From Hyphomicrobiales bacterium (GTDB taxonomy: Bacteria; Pseudomonadota; Alphaproteobacteria; Rhizobiales; Aestuariivirgaceae): a stretch of DNA of 7,642 bases. Location: the NCBI GenBank assembly GCA_026987255.1, contig JALSNA010000404.1, positions 1 to 7,642 of the forward strand, written 5' to 3'. Shown piece by piece: positions 5,497-7,642 of the stretch. Positions within the stretch are counted from its first letter, which is position 1. Every line of letters starts with the position of its first letter. The position numbers were made by a program, and so were the translations under genes. The notes beneath the pieces were generated by a model. It was not told where the DNA came from, did not search any database, and saw nothing but the letters and a program-made list of their open reading frames with translations.

Positions 5497-5571
5497 TGGC
5501 CGGGGCTTGCATCAGGACTTTTTCGGGCGCGAGTGGGGATGCCCCGGTGCACTTTGAATGGTCTGAAATCC

Positions 5572-6504
5572 ATGCAAGTCTATCTTCCCATCGCCGAAAT
5601 TTCCGTGAACCTCTATCTGCTTTTGGGGCTTGGCGGCATTGTCGGGTTTCTCTCCGGCATGTTCGGCGTCGGTGGCGGATTCCTGATGACGCCGATGCTG
5701 ATGATGATCGGCATTCCCCCGGCGGTGGCGGTGGCCACCGAGGCCAACCAGATCGTCGCCTCTTCCGTCTCCGGGGCAATCGCCCAATACCGGCGCGGCA
5801 ACGTGGACGTGAAGATGGGCATCATTCTGCTCATCGGCGGCATCATCGGCTCGGTTCTGGGCGTGCAGCTGGTCAAGCTGCTGCGCGAGATGGGGCAGAT
5901 CGATCTGGTCATCAAGCTGACCTACATCACCATGCTGAGCATCATCGGCACCCTGATGCTGATCGAATCGCTCAATGCCCTGCGCAAGGCGGAAAAGGCC
6001 AAGGGCGGCGGCAAGGCGGCGGCGGCCAGGAAGGCCGGATCGCACAACTGGGTGCACGGGCTGCCCTTTCGCATGCGCTTTCCGCGCTCGAAACTCTACA
6101 TCTCGGTCATTCCGCCCATTCTGGTGGGGGTTGCGGTGGGCCTGCTGGCGGCCATCATGGGGGTGGGCGGCGGCTTCATCATGGTGCCGGCGATGATCTA
6201 CATGCTGCGCATGCCGACCAAGGTGGTGGTCGGCACATCGCTGTTCCAGATCGGCTTCGTGACCATCAACACCACCATCCTGAATGCGGTGCAGAACCAC
6301 ACGGTGGACATCATGCTGGCGCTGATCCTGATGTCCTCGGCGGTGATCGGGGCGCAGCTTGGCGCGCGGGCGGGCTCGAAGCTGCCCGGCGAGCAGCTGC
6401 GGGTGCTGCTGGCGCTGATGGTGGTGGCCATGTGCGTCAAGCTGGCCTGGGGGCTGATCGCCACGCCGGACGAGCTTTTCTCCTTCGCGGCGGGAGGGGA
6501 ATGA
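5572..6504 (+). CDS. TauE/SafE family permease (probable sulfur-compound or organic-anion exporter)
   Basis: Polytopic inner-membrane transporter of 310 residues. The family's internal duplication is plain: GMFGVGGGFLMTP (29-41) in the first half and IMGVGGGFIMVP (195-206) in the second, each at the end of a membrane helix. Several hydrophobic segments make up each half, joined by a basic cytoplasmic linker (about 137-170, with several Lys and Ala residues). Members of TauE/SafE (PF01925) are linked to export of sulfite, sulfoacetate or other anions, and the substrate here cannot be read from sequence. ATG 5572 is preferred because MQVYLPIAEISVN is the beginning I associate with this subgroup. 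An in-frame ATG at 5539 would add 11 residues. Neither has a strong Shine-Dalgarno sequence, and the apparent extension further upstream runs through the tRNA. The stop is 1 nt before the next start codon, so it heads an operon with the TIGR02186 and Usp genes. Confidence 0.9.
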   Translation: MQVYLPIAEISVNLYLLLGLGGIVGFLSGMFGVGGGFLMTPMLMMIGIPPAVAVATEANQIVASSVSGAIAQYRRGNVDVKMGIILLIGGIIGSVLGVQLVKLLREMGQIDLVIKLTYITMLSIIGTLMLIESLNALRKAEKAKGGGKAAAARKAGSHNWVHGLPFRMRFPRSKLYISVIPPILVGVAVGLLAAIMGVGGGFIMVPAMIYMLRMPTKVVVGTSLFQIGFVTINTTILNAVQNHTVDIMLALILMSSAVIGAQLGARAGSKLPGEQLRVLLALMVVAMCVKLAWGLIATPDELFSFAAGGE

Positions 6505-6505
6505 C

Positions 6506-7294
6506 ATGAACAGGCTGCACAAGACATTGCTGGGCGGGCTGATGATCCTGGCGGCGCTTTTCCTGCCGGCCCATGCTGAGAAAAAGCCCAGGATCGTGGC
6601 CGATCTGTCCACCCACACGGTGGCGGTGAAGACGGATTTCGCCGGCACCCGCGTCATGCTCTTCGGGGCCCTGGTGGGATCCGACGAGGAGGGCAAGAAG
6701 CGGCCCGACATCATCGTCGTGGTGCGCGGGCCGAGCCTGCCTTTCAAGCTGCACCGCAAGAAGCGCGTGGCGGTGATCTGGGTGAATGCCGATGAGCGCG
6801 CCTTCCGCGCCGCGCCGGGCTATTATGCCCTGCTGTCCTCGGGGCTGCTGGAAAACATCGCCCCGGCCGCCCGGCTGCGCTCGCACGGCATCGGTTTCGA
6901 GGCTCTTCAGGACCATCTGCTGGCGGCGGCGGATGGCTTCAAGAGCATCGAGGAGGCCAGGGAATATGCGCGTGGCTTCGTGCGGCTGATGAAGAAAAAG
7001 GGCCTTTACCGGGTCAATGACAATGGCGTGACCATGACCGGGCGCTATCTGTTCCGGGCCCAGTTCGATCTTCCGGCCAATGTGCCGCTGGGCGAATACG
7101 AGGCGGATGTCTATCTGTGGCGCGAAGGCAAGCTGCTGGGCAAATACAGCTCGCCGCTGAACATCGAAAAGCGCGGCTTCGAGCGCTTCGTCTACGAGTT
7201 CGCCCACAAGCAGGGCCTGCTTTACGGCATCGCCGCCGTCATCATCGCCATGGCCGCCGGATTTGCCGCCGCGGCCGTCTTCCGCAAGTCATGA
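6506..7294 (+). CDS. TIGR02186 / Alph_Pro_TM family membrane-anchored periplasmic protein, function unknown
   Basis: The 262 residues start with a clear signal peptide: basic MNRLHK, a hydrophobic core (7-20) and a likely cleavage after AHA (22-24). A single C-terminal membrane helix (about 238-258) is followed by a short basic end, so the body is predicted to be periplasmic and tethered to the inner membrane. The body carries features I recognise from the conserved alphaproteobacterial family (PF09608): I-V-V-V-R-G-P near residues 71-77, the tract VAVIWVNADERAF followed by A-P-G-Y-Y-A-L, and a later R-Y-L-F-R-A-Q-F-D-L-P stretch followed by P-L-G-E-Y-E-A-D-V-Y-L, which looks like an Ig-like beta sandwich. 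A good ribosome site (GGAGGGGA) precedes ATG 6506, only 1 nt after the TauE stop. This adjacency suggests it works with the permease, perhaps as an accessory or assembly factor, but no activity is known to me. Confidence 0.87.
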   Translation: MNRLHKTLLGGLMILAALFLPAHAEKKPRIVADLSTHTVAVKTDFAGTRVMLFGALVGSDEEGKKRPDIIVVVRGPSLPFKLHRKKRVAVIWVNADERAFRAAPGYYALLSSGLLENIAPAARLRSHGIGFEALQDHLLAAADGFKSIEEAREYARGFVRLMKKKGLYRVNDNGVTMTGRYLFRAQFDLPANVPLGEYEADVYLWREGKLLGKYSSPLNIEKRGFERFVYEFAHKQGLLYGIAAVIIAMAAGFAAAAVFRKS

Positions 7295-7300
7295 GGGAGG
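7295..7300 (+). promoter_or_regulatory. Ribosome binding site for the universal stress protein gene
   Basis: GGGAGG lies 5 nt before the ATG at 7306. It decides against the in-frame ATG at 7291, which overlaps the TIGR02186 stop codon and would add 5 residues. Confidence 0.6.
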
Positions 7301-7305
7301 GTTCC

Positions 7306-7642
7306 ATGCCCGAGCGCGTCAAGAGACGGATTCACGAAAAGGGCCACGTGCGCAAGTTCCTCGTGGTGCTGGACGAGACGCCGGAGTGCGAGAAGGCGGT
7401 CTATTTCGGCGCGGCGCGGGCCAGGGCCACGGGCTCCATGCTGACCATGCTCTACGTGGTGGAGCCGGAGGGATTCGCCCACTGGCTGGCGGTGGAGGAG
7501 AGGGCCCGCGAGGAGGGCGAGCAGAAAGCGCGCGCCCTGTTCCGCCTCTACCGCAAGAAGCTCGACAAATGGGGTTTTGGCGATCTGCCGGTGGAGGAGG
7601 TCATCCGCCATGGCGGCAAATGCGAGCAGCTGGCGGAGCTGG
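7306..7642 (+). CDS. Universal stress protein, UspA family (3' truncated by window edge)
   Basis: Cytoplasmic protein of the UspA fold; 112 residues are visible. After a short basic leader, K17-F-L-V-V-L-D-E forms the first beta strand with the acidic residue that in ATP-binding members contacts the nucleotide. It is followed by a helix beginning CEKAVYFGAARA and then strand LTMLYVVEP. The next part, EGFAHWLAVEERAREE, is an acidic helix seen in an alphaproteobacterial subgroup. The C-terminal G-x2-G-x9-G-(S/T) loop that would tell ATP-binding from non-binding types lies beyond the window. It starts 11 nt after the TIGR02186 stop and is almost certainly co-transcribed with it and with the TauE permease, which ties this operon to a stress or metabolic signal. 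Confidence 0.85.
   Translation, partial: MPERVKRRIHEKGHVRKFLVVLDETPECEKAVYFGAARARATGSMLTMLYVVEPEGFAHWLAVEERAREEGEQKARALFRLYRKKLDKWGFGDLPVEEVIRHGGKCEQLAEL

Larger units (their letters stand above)
5226..5571. other. 346-bp region without a convincing gene, between tRNA-Glu and the TauE operon
   Basis: The region is less GC-rich than its neighbours and has no frame with the strong third-position G/C bias of the flanking genes. Plus-frame reading continues open from before the tRNA into the TauE gene, but that stretch passes through the tRNA and has no family features. It contains a perfect 14-bp palindrome (5301-5314), a 6-bp dyad ATGGTG/CACCAT (5337-5342 and 5352-5357), a 5-bp dyad CGTGA/TCACG with a 4-nt loop (5418-5431), a 9-bp tandem duplication (5479-5496) and GGGG-ATG-CCCC (5535-5545). 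The likely role is a long upstream regulatory region for the operon at 5572, possibly with a small RNA. No clear tRNA terminator is seen. Confidence 0.5.

Noticed and set aside
5083..5571. N-terminal extension of the TauE protein through the tRNA and the gap
   Set aside because: The frame is open, but it runs through a tRNA gene, lacks family similarity, and the TauE fold begins right at residue 1 from ATG 5572.
5512..6759. 415-codon minus-strand frame across TauE and TIGR02186
   Set aside because: His/Asp/Gln/Arg-rich shadow crossing two well-supported plus-strand genes.

Overview
The window reads as chromosomal DNA of a GC-rich alphaproteobacterium. The grounds are the strong G/C bias at third codon positions, a gene of the Alph_Pro_TM family (TIGR02186 / PF09608) sitting in a TauE - TIGR02186 - universal stress protein order that I associate with alphaproteobacteria, and a TTGCGC/TATAGG-type promoter in front of a tRNA-Glu. 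I cannot name the genus. I see no IS element, phage gene, CRISPR array or clear horizontally acquired block.

Left half, minus strand (about 4210 down to 1): a compact run of four genes transcribed leftward. They are a calcineurin-like metallophosphoesterase (4210-3299), lptF (3199-1961), lptG (1964-888, ATGA overlap with lptF) and a CDP-alcohol phosphatidyltransferase (867 to beyond position 1). The last gene has an intact catalytic signature and an unusual N-terminal domain. LptF and LptG are the membrane subunits of the ABC exporter that pulls lipopolysaccharide out of the inner membrane. In many alphaproteobacteria they are followed by lptD/surA, but here they lie between a phosphatase and a lipid-headgroup transferase.

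Middle, plus strand: diverging from that run across a gap of about 107 bp is a nucleotidyltransferase (4318-5067). It belongs to the group that activates small phospho-alcohols, such as phosphocholine, inositol-1-phosphate and sugar phosphates, as CDP- or NDP-esters. Together with the CDP-alcohol phosphatidyltransferase and the phosphoesterase it has the three chemical activities expected for building a phosphodiester-linked polar product: activation, transfer and dephosphorylation. This resembles the inositol-phosphate cytidylyltransferase / DIPP-synthase pathway or a lipid headgroup pathway. The two flanking LptFG proteins could then be an accessory exporter. This link is inference. A tRNA-Glu(CTC) gene with encoded CCA follows, with its own probable promoter.

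Right half, plus strand: a 346-bp region without a convincing gene (5226-5571) carries a perfect 14-bp palindrome, a 9-bp tandem duplication and two smaller dyads. It leads into a tight three-gene operon: a TauE/SafE family permease (5572-6504), a signal-peptide-bearing TIGR02186 membrane protein (6506-7294) and a universal stress protein (7306 to the window end). The family and the spacing are clear, but the substrate and the role of the TIGR02186 protein are not known from sequence. This conserved trio and the LptFG/headgroup cluster are the two parts of the window most likely to hold incompletely described biology.
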